Source: Mactromeris polynyma | Taxonomy: Eukaryota; Mollusca; Bivalvia; Venerida; Mactridae | Reading direction: 5' to 3' | Assembly (NCBI GenBank): GCA_032209605.1 | Contig: JASFXZ010000003.1 | Location: forward strand, 4,342,807-4,406,806 | DNA: 64,000 nt | Program-made: the position numbers and the translations under genes | Notes under the pieces: generated by a model | The model's input: only the letters and a program-made list of their open reading frames with translations | Database searches by the model: none | Told to the model about the DNA's origin: nothing | Shown here: positions 11,501-21,757 of the stretch, one piece after another | Layout: each line of letters begins with the position of its first letter | Numbering within the stretch: position 1 is the first letter of the stretch

Positions 11501-14500
11501 TTTAATACCATTAAATTTTACATGGAGACATTAATATGTCATGGTTATAATAAACATGTAACTAAATCCATTGTTAAAGCAGAAAAGTAAAGAAATACAC
11601 AATTAAAGAACAACAAACCGTCAAAGATTATATGCAGCAGCAAGATCAAAGTAATACATTTTTTTTATCATAAACATGATTGGGTCACTTATCCTCACAC
11701 TCCATCAAAAAGAGCTTTAACACTAGGCGAAAGGTTCAACACCTAAATATAGCAAAAATTGTTCAGATATTTCTTAAATATGTTTCATTAATACCCTTAC
11801 AATATACCTATACTATTGTATTTTAACAGAAAACAGAATTTCCAGTAGAAGACGTAATTGATGAGGTGGATAGTGTTGGTCAGGAAGAAGATGAGTTCTC
11901 CTTCTTAACAATAGATGACAAAGTAGTTGTGGTACCTGTAGGAATGGTGAAGCAGATGTTCCCAGATATGCAAGATGAACATTAGAGCTTCATCTTGTTG
12001 CCTTGTGTAAACCTTAAATAAGTGTCACTTGCACTTACAAGGACAGTGATCCCTTATCTATTCGGAACAACTGACACTGCAATCAAAGTTATGCGAAAAA
12101 CTAGATACTTCCATTTCTGATATCATTCGGTATTTATTCATATCCCGGTATTGGAGGTGCTAATTTTTTTAATTTGAAGACATGATTCCCTGTGGCATAT
12201 TCAAAGTACACACCAATTTTGATAAAAAGCATGAAAAATTATGCAATTGCTTTCAAGTATAATTTCTTTTGGAATATTTTTGTTGCCAAAATTGAAAACC
12301 TGTTGCCAAATTATTGTCTTTTTCACATTTGATGTTATTGGCGAATGACAGAGGGAACCCTAGAAACAAAAAATATGGATTTTATTCTTGATTTACGACT
12401 GTTTCAGAGAGAGAAAAAAAACTCCCCTCAACAACCTCTAACACACCACTTTATTATTTTCTTCATTGGTGGCTTTTAAAAATTGAAATTTACCATTAGC
12501 AGTAACTTTATTTCTGTAGGTAATGGGGTTAATATATTGCATCCTGTGGAGTGCAGTATTTTCTGGCCCTTTATTCTTAAATGTATAAAATCAGCTTGTT
12601 AGTGCAATGAAATTTACTTCAGGGACAATATTTATAATATTTGTGCATACGCCTTGGCATGTAACCAGGAAAGTACTGGGTAGATTCCAGGAAAGTACTG
12701 GTTAGATGCCAGGAAAATGGTAACTGTACGATGGGTCTCATTGGCACTATGCAGTGACCGTATTTGGCTTCAAAAATTGTCTGTTTGACCTATACTCCTC
12801 TACTGGCATCAAAAAAGTATATTTATGGTGTGCGGCAGACATACCGGGTCGACCAAATTACCATAATGTGCATTATAAAATGTGCGCGGCGACGGGCGAC
12901 CTCATAAACACAGTAATACTATACATACATACCTTTTTACTGTATGGCAAAAGTTAAGTATTTCAAAAAAACACATGTAAAAAAACCCAGTCAGCACTCA
13001 AAAGTTTTAAAAAAACCAAGCCCTCCCTTATTTTGATTTAATTTTTGCTTGGGCCTCTTATTTGAATATATTGTACTGTGTTTTGATAGTTGACTTTGCT
13101 TGTCTTTGATACTTGTAACAGTTCTTACATTAATGTGCTTTTGCAATATTCATGTCTTGCCTCAGTCTTCAGGTGTTTTATTGCTGTTTGTTTCACTTTG
13201 ATATTTTTTAATTATTAAACTCATTCGAGATTTGTTCATTGCATGATTGTCCTCAAATATTGTGTCACACAGCCCCACTCAGCCCCACTCGAATTCCAAA
13301 ATAGCCACTTGGGCTTCTGATTGCCAGACATTTTTTCTAAAAAAATCTATTTACCTTTTGGCTGATTTGCTATGAACATGGCACATGATTGTACTGTACC
13401 AAAATTACATCCAACATCTTATTCGCTGACATATTTTGGATATTATATCTAAAGCTGCTAGAGCAGTTTAAACCAAACCGGGTAAAAATGTTCATTGAAT
13501 AGCCCTATGCTGTGTCTGCAGTCTACTTTCAACTTTTGATACAACTGGTCTAACATACTTTTTGTTACTGACTAAGCTCAAAGTAGTTTCCTTTAAAACA
13601 AAGCTTGGATGATTTGACCTGGATTCATGTATAAACTATATAAAAGATGATGTTTTTGCAATTAAGCTGCATATGAAGTAAACAGTTTAGTACTAATATT
13701 TAACTACAATGTATAATTATATAAACTTTGTTATTGCTTGTACATAATTATGTGTTCATCATCTTGTATTTATTATGTTGTATGTTTGTCTGTCCAGTCT
13801 GCCTTGTTCTCCCTTTATCTCCAAAATCCAGTGATAGATTTTCATCAACTTGCTGGGAAGTATCAGTATGAAGTCTAGTAGTTCATATTGTAATTTGGGG
13901 TCATAATGTTAAAAGTCAAGGTCACAGGTGTCTGAAACTTGAAAACCTTGTCTGCTGTTCATCTCTAAAAAAACCTGTTACATTTTCATCAAAGTTGTGC
14001 TTTGAAAATTAATTGGAAAATACCCCACTGCAACAACATAACTCATAACCTATGGCAAGCTAGTGTTATCATAACTTTATGCCTGGCCATACTGATTTTA
14101 CTCTAATTTAGCGAGGATAGAATTTAATATGTCATTTCATAATTAAATATTCACAAACGTTACATAAAGGGTCTAATATCTTTGTATTTCATTTATTTAC
14201 AATCGTGACAAACATTTCACTTGTTTTACAGTCTTAAGGTTCTACCATTATTACTGACCATTTTCTTTATTTTGGATTGAAAATCTAGCATTTCTAGAAC
14301 AAGTCGGATTGAAGATCTCTTGGAAAAAATGTTTATTCTTTCTTCAATAATTTTTTATTCTTTTTCACATTTATGTCTTATGTTTTTGTTTTATTCCATA
14401 TTCCATGCAAACCTTCTTACCTAGTTACACAAACTTTGATATTATAAAACTGTTTACAGTCAAACCTGTCTGTAAAGACCACCCATGGGAACAGCAAAAT

Positions 14501-17500
14501 GTGGTCTTTGTTTACAGGTGGTCTCTATTAACATATTAAATATCATTTAAAATTGTCTGATGGGAGATAAAATTGATGGTCTTTGCAGACAGGTTTTGCA
14601 ATAGTGGTCTTTGTTCGCAGGTGGTCTTTAACACAGGTTTGACTATAGTTACAAAACAGAAACTTATATGCAACGAGTTGCCAGCTTGGCTACATAGACA
14701 AGTGGTACTGTCCCACACCCCATTTGTTTGCTTTGATTGTATTGAGTAATCGTTTTTGCTTTTTGGTCTTTATTGCATTATTTCTTTCTACTGTTAATAT
14801 GTATGTGATATATGTAAATACGTTTATATTTCTCTTTGCTATGTTCTTTTTGTTTACTTCTCTAGTCATTCATATACTAAGTCTGCTAAATCCGTCTGTG
14901 TACACCTCCTATCACTTTTGTAGATTCAGGTATCATTTACAGTTTTCATTTACATATACAATTTCACCATTATCCAGTCCTCCACAAAGTTTAAACTCAG
15001 TATACATTCACACTGCTTGATAACTTATCCAGTGTGTGATTCTAGCATGCGGTTGTTACATACTGAAGTGATATCATATTTTGACAAGGTGCTATATCAT
15101 TTAGTGATTAATGTTTTTGTATTGAGTTATTGTGTTGCATTTTGGTCACTATTGCATTATTTCTTTCCACTGTAAATATGTTTGAGATATAAGTAAATAC
15201 GGTTTTATTTCTCTTAGCTATGTTCTTTGCCTTATTATAATAGTCATTCATATACTACGGCCTGCTTTCACTTCCTACCACTTGTTCATTCAGGTAGCAT
15301 TTTATAGTTCTCTCATGTGTCACTTTTTAGCTATCATTTACATTAAATTACACTATTTTTCTAACTTTCAAAATGTCTAAACTCATTTTACATTCACACA
15401 TTGCTTGATTAATTCAGTGTGTGATGCTGGATGTCTGTTTGTCCACTGACATGTTGTTAATTAAACTGTAGTGCTCTCACATTTTGACATGATATGCAAT
15501 ATCATTTAGTGATTATTGTTCTTTTTTTAAATTTTTAGTAAATACTAATTATGTAAATTTGTCGGTAATTTCTACCGTGATAATGATTGTGATTTATGTT
15601 AATATGTTTCAATCAATGTTTTGCATTTTGAGATGTATAATGTTGTCTTAATTTACATGCATGATGTTCATTATCATGAAAGTTTTCCGCACTATCAATT
15701 TCTATTTCTGTTTAACTGTCCATACAAAAACTAGTCTGTTCCTTAATAAATTCCTTCTACTAAAACTACAAATGTACTTTTTATACATTAATATATAGTT
15801 ACACATTAAAGCATAATAAACACATACTGTTAGTTCAAATTGCAGTTGTTCTATTTCATTTTGTTTACGCCGTGCACCCACCTTTGCTGCATCAGGCAGC
15901 AATTTTTTACTTGTTTTCTCCTCACTTTCGGCCTATTGTTGTCGACTGTCTTGACTTATCCTGTGATGTATTCCATCCATTAAATCCCCCTGTTTGTCCT
16001 CTTTTACTCTCCTGGTTATCCCTTAGGTCGGACAGGCCATTCCTTGCGCCCCTGTTCCCTAACGCATTTACCATTGAGCCTCCTCATATGCCTTATGTTT
16101 TATGGACTGTTGATTTCCCGGATGTCTGTGTGGAGAGGCATTGTCTAAAAATGTATGTGGCGTTCCCTGTAGCAACTTATTCTCTCTTGTGTTGAGCTTA
16201 CTGAAAAGTTTAATGACCTTACGAATTTTCAAGTTGACTTTGAAATAGGAGTATGAATTTCTTGCCAGACCGTTTAACAGCGGTTGTTGACATCTGATGT
16301 GTTAGGTTAGCATGGTTTGTGTGTATGTAAAGTCTAAGTACCCTCGTCATGTTGTAAGTCATTGACCTGTAGTTATGGTGGACGCTGATCAGTATCTGTT
16401 TCTGTGTCTATTGTATGTTCTACCCATTGACATCTGATGAACTCGGATGTAACTGACCTGATATCTCTTGCCGTTTTCACCCTGAATACGAAATGTGTGA
16501 AGAGGGGTTTTGTTGATCTACCACACTAGTCAATTGATTGTATGACATTCACTGTATAATTATCTCAAGTCGTGCTTGGTACATTTGTATTTTAGATCTC
16601 GTGGTATCAAGCTTCACGCGGCCAATTCAGCTGGAACCCTGCTTGGGTATGGGAACGACATTGACTTTGTTCGTCCTGGTATCGCCATGTACGGTCTGCC
16701 TCCAGGTGTGTATTTAATTTAGATTTATTATTTCCAATTAAATATTTCTTAATTAGTATTTATTTCAAAGCACAGTCAGTTTCCTAAGTAATATGTACAG
16801 ATTAATCTGCATTTTAATTAGTTAATTTATAATTAGTCTAACATTTAAATATCTATTATATCTGATATACAATTTAACATAAGATAATGGTAAACAATTA
16901 AAACATATTCCTATTTATCGAGATAATCTATATTGTATTTTAATACATTGTGCTGTAAACCTGTTATTAATTCAAGAAAATTGATTTTCAGCTTTGCTGT
17001 AGATAACATGTAGACTTTTTCAATGGCTTGTGCTGAAAATTTGTATTATACAGTATATGATATTAATCACATGTCACCTGGTTGGGCACAACTAGGCTAA
17101 CTTCCCTATCTCTACTTAGGTATCCTATTTCCAGATTTTTAATCATTGATGTTCAACTCCCAAGGTACTACCGCCTCGAGATAGGAAGCAAGAATGCTAC
17201 GATTGCAGGGATCTCAATTTTTAAATTGAATTTGGAATTGTGAGTATTGTTGATGGTAGGTATATCGGTACCATAGTTTATAAACTGTTTGTTTCATCTG
17301 CTGCGCATGCGTAGTAAGTACCAGTCGGAAACCCTTTGGTCAGATGTCCTATTGGTTAGGAAATGTCCTGTCATGTATAGACGTTAACAATATCAAGGGT
17401 TATAACTAATGTTGAACAATAATTGTAATAAGTTATACAGATAATAGAAGTAATTCTTTCAATGTTAAATAAGGATTTGAACATATTGCTTTGCATGAGA

Positions 17501-19280
17501 TATACGTACGTGTGTGTGTTTATATAACGACACGAAGATTGTTAATACAGTGTGCATTCATTTTAAGTTATTTTCTTCAGTTATCTCATCATAATTCATA
17601 CATCTATCATTTCTAACCATATACACATTCGAAGCCTCATTTAATGACATATGACATTAGACCCTTTGTTGGCGATATACATGACGGGTTTTCTGACCTA
17701 CGGTCATCTTAGCCATAGGCAACTGCTGGTACTTACTTCACGTATAGCTAAGTTAGGACCCCTGATGTGATGCCTCACTTATATACGGTCGATGTTTATG
17801 AGTTTATTTTTTTGTTTCAGATACAACAGAAGCTGCTATAGACCTGTATCAGCGTCTTGGTCTGCGTCCCATATTGTATTGGATGGCTAAACCTAATCTG
17901 GTGAAAACAATGACGGAAGAACGAGATGTGGGTTATGACAGTACTTACAGGTTTGTGTATAATCATAAATATATCACACAATGATTGATGTGTAATAATA
18001 ACGTATTGTCATCATAGGACCATAAAATAACACATGTAAAACCTGTGTCTATATATATAGCTCCATACTATCCATTCAAAATCAGTTGAGAATACTGTTA
18101 TTGTGTTCACAATTTCTACTGGCCAGTCGGCTGCAGAACATGTTATCATTGGCCGACCTCCTCGAAGTTCTCAAATAAATAATCACAGACTATAATGGAG
18201 GATTAGGTTACCACAATAGAGAGGGTTGACTGTACATTCATAGCAAGGTGTAAACTATTCGTACTGCTTACAAACAAAGAATCTTTGACATTTGCTTGAC
18301 ATACTGATGTAAGGTGGAGTGAATATGTGAGAAGATTTGCCATACTATGAGACAGTTATTACCTTGTTTATAATCTCCTTATGGCATGTTTTATGTACTA
18401 TTACCGTGCGGGCGATTTGAGAATAACAGTGTAATATTTACAGGTGTTCAGAAGGGGAGGTAATCGCAACAATATCACTTGGTTTTGCTGATGGTTATAA
18501 TCGTCTGCTCTCTGGCAGAGGATTAATCACGACTGAAAACGGTAACTATTTTAAAATCACAGTTCGGACTTTATTTTATGCAGACACTAAAACACTTTTT
18601 TTGTCATTCATGATTTTTAAGTACAATGTAGTTTGAATTGAAATTGTTAAAATTTCATTTGCTTTTTTCAAAAGCAGAAAGGAATGATATAGGCATAAAT
18701 TCACTGAAGTTCATGAATTACGGATATAAATTATACCAATGTGTGTTGTTTCATCCGCCTCAACGGCTCAATTGGTAGAATTTCACTTTGAGTGCGGGAG
18801 GTCATGTGTTCGAGCCCTGGTCACGTCATACCAAAGACGTAAACATGGTACTGGTACTCCCTTGCTAGGCACTCAGCATATAAATTATAAAGGGTAGTAT
18901 CAGGAGATAAATACATTCTGGTAAGTATCTGTTTGTGGATACCTTGTTGATCATACAAGGGCGCCGTAGCTCATGTTACCTGTTAATCGTATAGGACTAC
19001 AACTTTAAATACAGATTTTTATTTCGTCTGTATCCATTCTAGGTTAGAATGTCCGGTGATTGATCGGGTATCAATGGACGCGATTTCTGTCTGCTTACCT
19101 TGTCAAGATGAACAATGTAGAAATTTCTTTATCTTCAAAAACGACTTCACGTCCCCGAACTCCGTGGTGGAACTCGCCAAACAGTTGCAGACGATCACGT
19201 ATGACGTCACGACGAGTCTCGCGACAAGACTGGCACGTGTATACTCATGCACTGGCTCAGTTTACCTCACCAAATCCTGA
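5592..19280 (+). CDS. Alanine racemase, copy A (frame lesions, catalytic Tyr replaced by Phe)
   Basis: PLP-dependent fold-type III racemase interconverting L- and D-alanine. Exons: 5592-5733, 8035-8197, 8513-8652, 8911-9000, 9464-9585, 16596-16705, 17821-17950, 18444-18541, 19043-19280, all with GT/AG borders. Visible motifs: PLP lysine (K54) in AVLKGNAYGHG, 'VDTGMSRNG', 'MTHFA', 'HAANSAG', 'FVRPGIAMYG', 'DRVSMDAISV'. Anomalies: exon 2 shifts frame near 8095-8103, and literal translation stops at TAA 8100-8102 after 69 residues. Exon 9 is one base short of phase at its best acceptor (19043); a weaker acceptor at 19015 keeps frame and adds about nine residues. The motif usually GYADG reads GFADG (F313), losing the catalytic tyrosine. 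Start: ATG at 5592, whose product aligns with copy B. It may be a decaying copy, a divergent enzyme, or partly an assembly artefact. Confidence 0.87.
5734..6519 (+). other. Racemase A intron 1, unassigned part
   Basis: A+T-rich intron sequence with only chance reading frames (5962-6144 is one). No recognisable repeat was seen. Confidence 0.5.
6520..6897 (+). mobile_element. Retroelement 3' tail ending in (TTA)n
   Basis: Begins 'cccaccttttgtcccact', includes 'cattccttgcacccaagtc', and ends with 'caataaataaagtattattatta', a polyadenylation-like signal followed by a trinucleotide tail. A related core (cattccttgcgcccc, tttcccggatgtctgtgtgg) recurs at 15990-16185, and its inverse at about 47885-47930. 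This supports a dispersed LINE-like family. No coding domain remains. Confidence 0.5.
7380..7970. repeat. 265-bp tandem duplication with partial third copy
   Basis: 'aaaatactactagtaaacaa' at 7381 recurs at 7646, and the two units are almost identical through 'gcgccaccttggaacc'. A shortened third copy (7898-7970) keeps only the end of the unit. The block finishes about 65 bp before the exon 2 acceptor of racemase A. Confidence 0.85.
9110..9400. repeat. A+T-rich imperfect tandem repeat (~30/60-bp period)
   Basis: Alternating 'caattaaaattaatatttctg' and 'caattccattcgaattaatat' blocks fill intron 4 of racemase A. The 117-codon frame open through it (9118-9471) comes from the repeat and is not a protein gene. 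Confidence 0.75.
9720..9952. mobile_element. MITE with GAGCCTaGGGTGGGACT termini
   Basis: The left terminus 'agagcctagggtgggact' is mirrored by 'agtcccacccagagcct' on the right. The inner flanks are also partly inverted (aatcccggatcccggataac against cgggacttt/ccgggatcg). No coding content. It lies in intron 5 of racemase A. Confidence 0.65.
9955..10050 (+). promoter_or_regulatory. Candidate promoter with NRF-1-like palindrome and first-exon donor
   Basis: TGCGCCTGCGCA at 9955-9966 is one base from the NRF-1 consensus (YGCGCAYGCGCR). It sits in a short CpG-richer patch within an A+T-rich intron. A donor-like AAG|GTATGTG follows at about 10049. With the coding-like segment at 11830 this suggests a small nested plus-strand gene. 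No transcript evidence exists here, and a chance match is possible. Confidence 0.3.
10051..11829. other. Racemase A intron 5, unassigned part
   Basis: No assigned gene. Short coding-like scraps occur on the plus strand, for example around 10800-10915 (CVNETFQPGDLS in one frame, TYRNEVSLSTTSQTLVT in another), but stops and frame changes prevent a model. These could be decayed exons of the putative nested gene or remnants of an unknown repeat. Confidence 0.35.
11830..11985 (+). CDS. Unidentified exon-like ORF nested in racemase A intron 5
   Basis: A good acceptor (tattttaacag) is followed directly by 51 open codons in phase 0 and a stop at 11983-11985. The peptide is acidic and ends hydrophobic-then-charged: 'EDVIDEVDSVGQEEDEFSF', then 'KVVVVPVGMVKQMFPDMQ'. 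The composition is unlike the surrounding intron and looks like a terminal coding exon. I do not recognise the family. Matching upstream exons were not established, so it may be the last exon of a nested plus-strand gene, a retro-derived fragment, or chance. Confidence 0.35.
   Translation, partial: KTEFPVEDVIDEVDSVGQEEDEFSFLTIDDKVVVVPVGMVKQMFPDMQDEH
11986..14455. other. Racemase A intron 5, unassigned part with degraded repeats
   Basis: Mostly A+T-rich. The stretch 12665-12720 holds a short duplication (ggaaagtactgg). The stretch 13790-14060 has the wording of mollusc dispersed repeats ('ccctttatctccaaaatcc', 'aaagtcaaggtcacaggtg'). No supported gene. Confidence 0.4.
14456..14648. mobile_element. 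GACCACC-type foldback MITE, divergent copy
   Basis: Starts 'acagtcaaacctgtctgtaa' followed by 'agaccaccc' and ends with the inverse 'acaggtttgactata'. It has internal 'gtggtcttt' motifs. This is a diverged relative of the MITE family found at eight other places in the window. Confidence 0.65.
14733..15500. repeat. Diverged ~380-bp direct duplication
   Basis: The block 14733-15108 and the block 15112-15500 share a collinear series of phrases: 'ttgcattatttctttc', 'aaatacg.ttatatttctct', 'tagtcattcatatacta', 'cagtgtgtgat'. Substitutions and small gaps separate them. The open frame at 14724-15020 is low-complexity T-rich sequence and not considered a gene. Confidence 0.6.
15990..16195 (+). repeat. 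Second copy of the 6520-type dispersed repeat
   Basis: Shares 'caggccattccttgcgccc' and 'gatttcccggatgtctgtgt' with the segment at 6570-6650, but lacks the (TTA)n tail. It probably derives from a retroelement 3' region. The frame at 15872-16195 is not considered coding. Confidence 0.45.
16706..17820. other. Racemase A intron 6
   Basis: A+T-rich intron with no recognised element. The acceptor before 17821 has a strong T tract (tttatttttttgtttcag). Confidence 0.5.
18756..18900 (+). mobile_element. tRNA-derived SINE of a second family
   Basis: The head has an A-box-like 'GGCTCAATTGGTAGAA' and a B box GTTCGAGCCC. It is followed by 'cgtcataccaaagacg' and 'ggcactcagcatataaa', wording I recognise from tRNA-headed SINEs common in bivalves. 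It is in intron 8 of racemase A and partly degenerate. Confidence 0.65.
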
Positions 19281-20320
19281 ACTGGCACACATGTCGTCTG
19301 GTTGAGCGTACTATGGAACGATATTTGATACTATGTATCTCACCAGTATCACACTGGTACATGCCTTTATTCTCGTCGGCAAAGTCCGCGTAAAGTCGGC
19401 ATTAACTTGCCGTGGGAGACCTACACCAAGTCGGCAGCATGGCTCCTCCTCCCACTGCCATATTTTCTAGACTGCATACTTTAAATTCATAGTTGAACCT
19501 GCTTTTTTTTACATAGATTATACATTGATAAACGCAAATTTACCCAATCTATTTGCAATCAATTTGTCGATGTGCTGTGTGCTATATTAGTACATAGTTC
19601 TTCTTTTACACATATGATGTTTAACTTTTATGTATAAGTTGTCATTTGTTCACATTTTTGTGGATTTTAACCCAATAGTTGACATCTGGTATTCGCTACA
19701 AATGTGTTTTCTAGGGGTATAACTTAAGTTTAAGATCTTCATCCACTGAAGTTCAGTCAGGTTTTAAATCCTGTCTTTGTTTTCATTGCAATTCGAGCCC
19801 GACTTTATCGGTATAGTGTTGTTTGTACCGGTGTATTGTTGTTTGTACCGCAGGATGAGAGGGAAAACAACATTTATAGCAATCCAGAGGGAATCTATTG
19901 TTAATTACTTATTGTATTGTCTAATATTTAGATTACACAATGTTATATTGTCATTTATTCAGATAGTTTGACACTATTTCATTTTGTCTCTTTTTATAAC
20001 TAAAGTAGATATATGTTCAATGTGGTGAGATATCACAGAGTATGTGCATAATATGCACACGGGTGGCCTTTACATTATGTTCAGCATTAGTAACATATAG
20101 TGTTCTTATGTATACATGATGATGTATAATTTTACACACCGTACGATGTTCATTATTGTAATCATAATTTTAAAAATTTCAAAATTTTGTCTCTTTATTT
20201 TTGAATATGTGTCATTTAAATGTTACATACATGCATAATGTATTGCTTTTATTTGTTGATAATTGTCCATGGTTGTATTGCCAAACAATTTTTTTTGTAA
20301 TAAAATAAACTAATTCAGTG
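19281..20320 (+). other. Probable 3' UTR of racemase A with polyadenylation signal
   Basis: Follows the stop codon without another gene. It ends near 'gtaataaaataaactaattc' (AATAAA at about 20301), the first strong signal followed by a T/GT-rich stretch (gtgtcttgtttctg). The extent is inferred. Confidence 0.45.
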
Positions 20321-20797
20321 TCTTGTTTCTGTTTATGACGTCAACGATGTGTAGAATAATGCCTATCTAGGGATAAAAACGAAAACAATTATCTGCACGC
20401 AAAATAACAAAAGGGTGCTCACACTTCGACAAACTCCTTTTGACAATGAAATCTGCCAAGGTGGCTGTAGCCAGCCGGTGAAGATCCCACTTACTGCTCA
20501 CTGATGTTGGTTCGAGCCTCAGGAAGCAGCAACACAGCCGGCAGGCCATCTAGGTACACCTGCCCAATCATATCTGGTTATTATCACACGTGGTATTCAT
20601 TCGCAATGAAAGGTCGAGACTCACGAATGAGCTCAACAGAGTCAATGCGACTTTCAGGAGCAGCCAACAAATCGAAGTTGAACACGAACAATTATACGTT
20701 TGACATGTACCACAACAAACATTGCTTGTAGTTTGCATGCGTTATAATATTCAACAAGCGTCGTGTCACACTTTCACGCACGAACACCTAATGTAGT
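20321..20797. other. Convergent intergenic spacer with a tRNA-like scrap
   Basis: No gene. A B-box-like GGTTCGAGCC with tRNA-ish flanks (20455-20525) may be a decayed SINE head, but the cloverleaf is not convincing. Confidence 0.3.
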
Positions 20798-20982
20798 ATT
20801 TATTTGATGTTCATGTACATAATTTATGATGAATAGTTGCGGATCCATGGTCCAGTGGTTATTCGCTGGACTAGTAACCCAGGAATCGCAGGTTGGATCC
20901 CCCGCTCCGCCATTGCCAGTACTAACAGTCTTTCGGACGAGACTTTGAAAAACCGAGGTCCCGTGTACGATGCTTTACATCG
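20798..20982 (+). mobile_element. tRNA-derived SINE, copy 3, 3'-truncated
   Basis: The same 38-bp left flank as copy 1 (tttatttgatgttcatgta...) is followed by the tRNA-like head (20836-20910) and the first part of the body through 'gatgctttacatcgg', where homology stops. It lies between the convergent racemase genes. Confidence 0.75.
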
Positions 20983-21142
20983 GCCATCAATGTATATTGT
21001 GTGTACATGTGAAAGAGTTGAGAAAAGCTGATATTTATCTAATGTTATCATATCGCCTACACTTCTAAAGATGGGTTTCCTTTATAAAACGTTTAAGCGT
21101 CATATTCAAATCAATCCATATTTAGTGCTTTATTTGATAACA

Positions 21143-21357
21143 TTAAAACCTCAATAATAATACCACCATTGGGACCCTTGAAACATCGTCTTAATATTGA
21201 GGTTGAATAAAGAGCAAATCAGTGAAAATGGACTTGAAAATTGCGGTATAAATTTTGAGGTGGTCTTACTTTTGAGATGGACTTAATTTTGAGGTGGTCG
21301 TAATTTTGAGGTGGTCTTATTATTGAGATGGACTATAAGTAGGGGTTTAACTGTACT
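21143..21357. mobile_element. GACCACC-type MITE, copy between racemase genes
   Basis: 'taaaacctcaataataatac' and 'caccattgggacccttg' at the left and 'gaggtggtcttattattgag' plus 'gtttaactgta' at the right place it in the family, in inverse orientation to most copies. Confidence 0.75.
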
Positions 21358-21626
21358 AATTTTTGCTGTGAAGTTATTTTCTAGGAAAGCCGAATTGTAC
21401 ATATACACACACATATAACATAACACCATTTTTAAGGGACAAAGAACAAGCAGTGTATATTGATATTGTGTTATATTGTGTTGTTTGCTCTTGAAAAAGG
21501 CCAACTATGGCCGAAATATTGAGATCGAATGGATGTTTACACCAAACGTTACAGTGATCCCCTTTCTGGGATAGTTTAACAACAAGGAGATAACATAACA
21601 GATAAACATTTGATACAAAAAAAACA

Positions 21627-21640
21627 TTTTTATTTATCTT
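21627..21640 (-). terminator. Polyadenylation signal of racemase B (candidate)
   Basis: 'tttatttatc' read on the minus strand gives AATAAA about 125 bases after the stop codon of racemase B, a normal 3' UTR length. Confidence 0.45.
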
Positions 21641-21757
21641 TAATATACAAATATATAACATTAACAATACAGTCAAGGTTAAAACAACAGTATAATGTTT
21701 TTTTGCATATATCGATGAAAGCTGTGATTTTGATGAAATTTTGGGGGACACTGAACA

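Noticed and set aside
14724..15020. 98-codon hydrophobic ORF resembling a membrane protein
   Set aside because: T-rich low-complexity sequence whose diverged duplicate at 15112-15500 does not keep the frame.
15872..16195. 107-codon plus-strand ORF with Pro-rich text
   Set aside because: Falls on a dispersed repeat also present near 6570, where the frame is broken.
5592..19280. Bacterial contamination as the source of the alanine racemase
   Set aside because: Both racemase copies are split by canonical GT/AG introns with shared phases and lie next to a eukaryotic POLR3A gene.
21374..21751. 125-codon minus-strand ORF after racemase B
   Set aside because: Runs through the racemase B 3' UTR and a MITE edge; no recognisable domain and no splice context.
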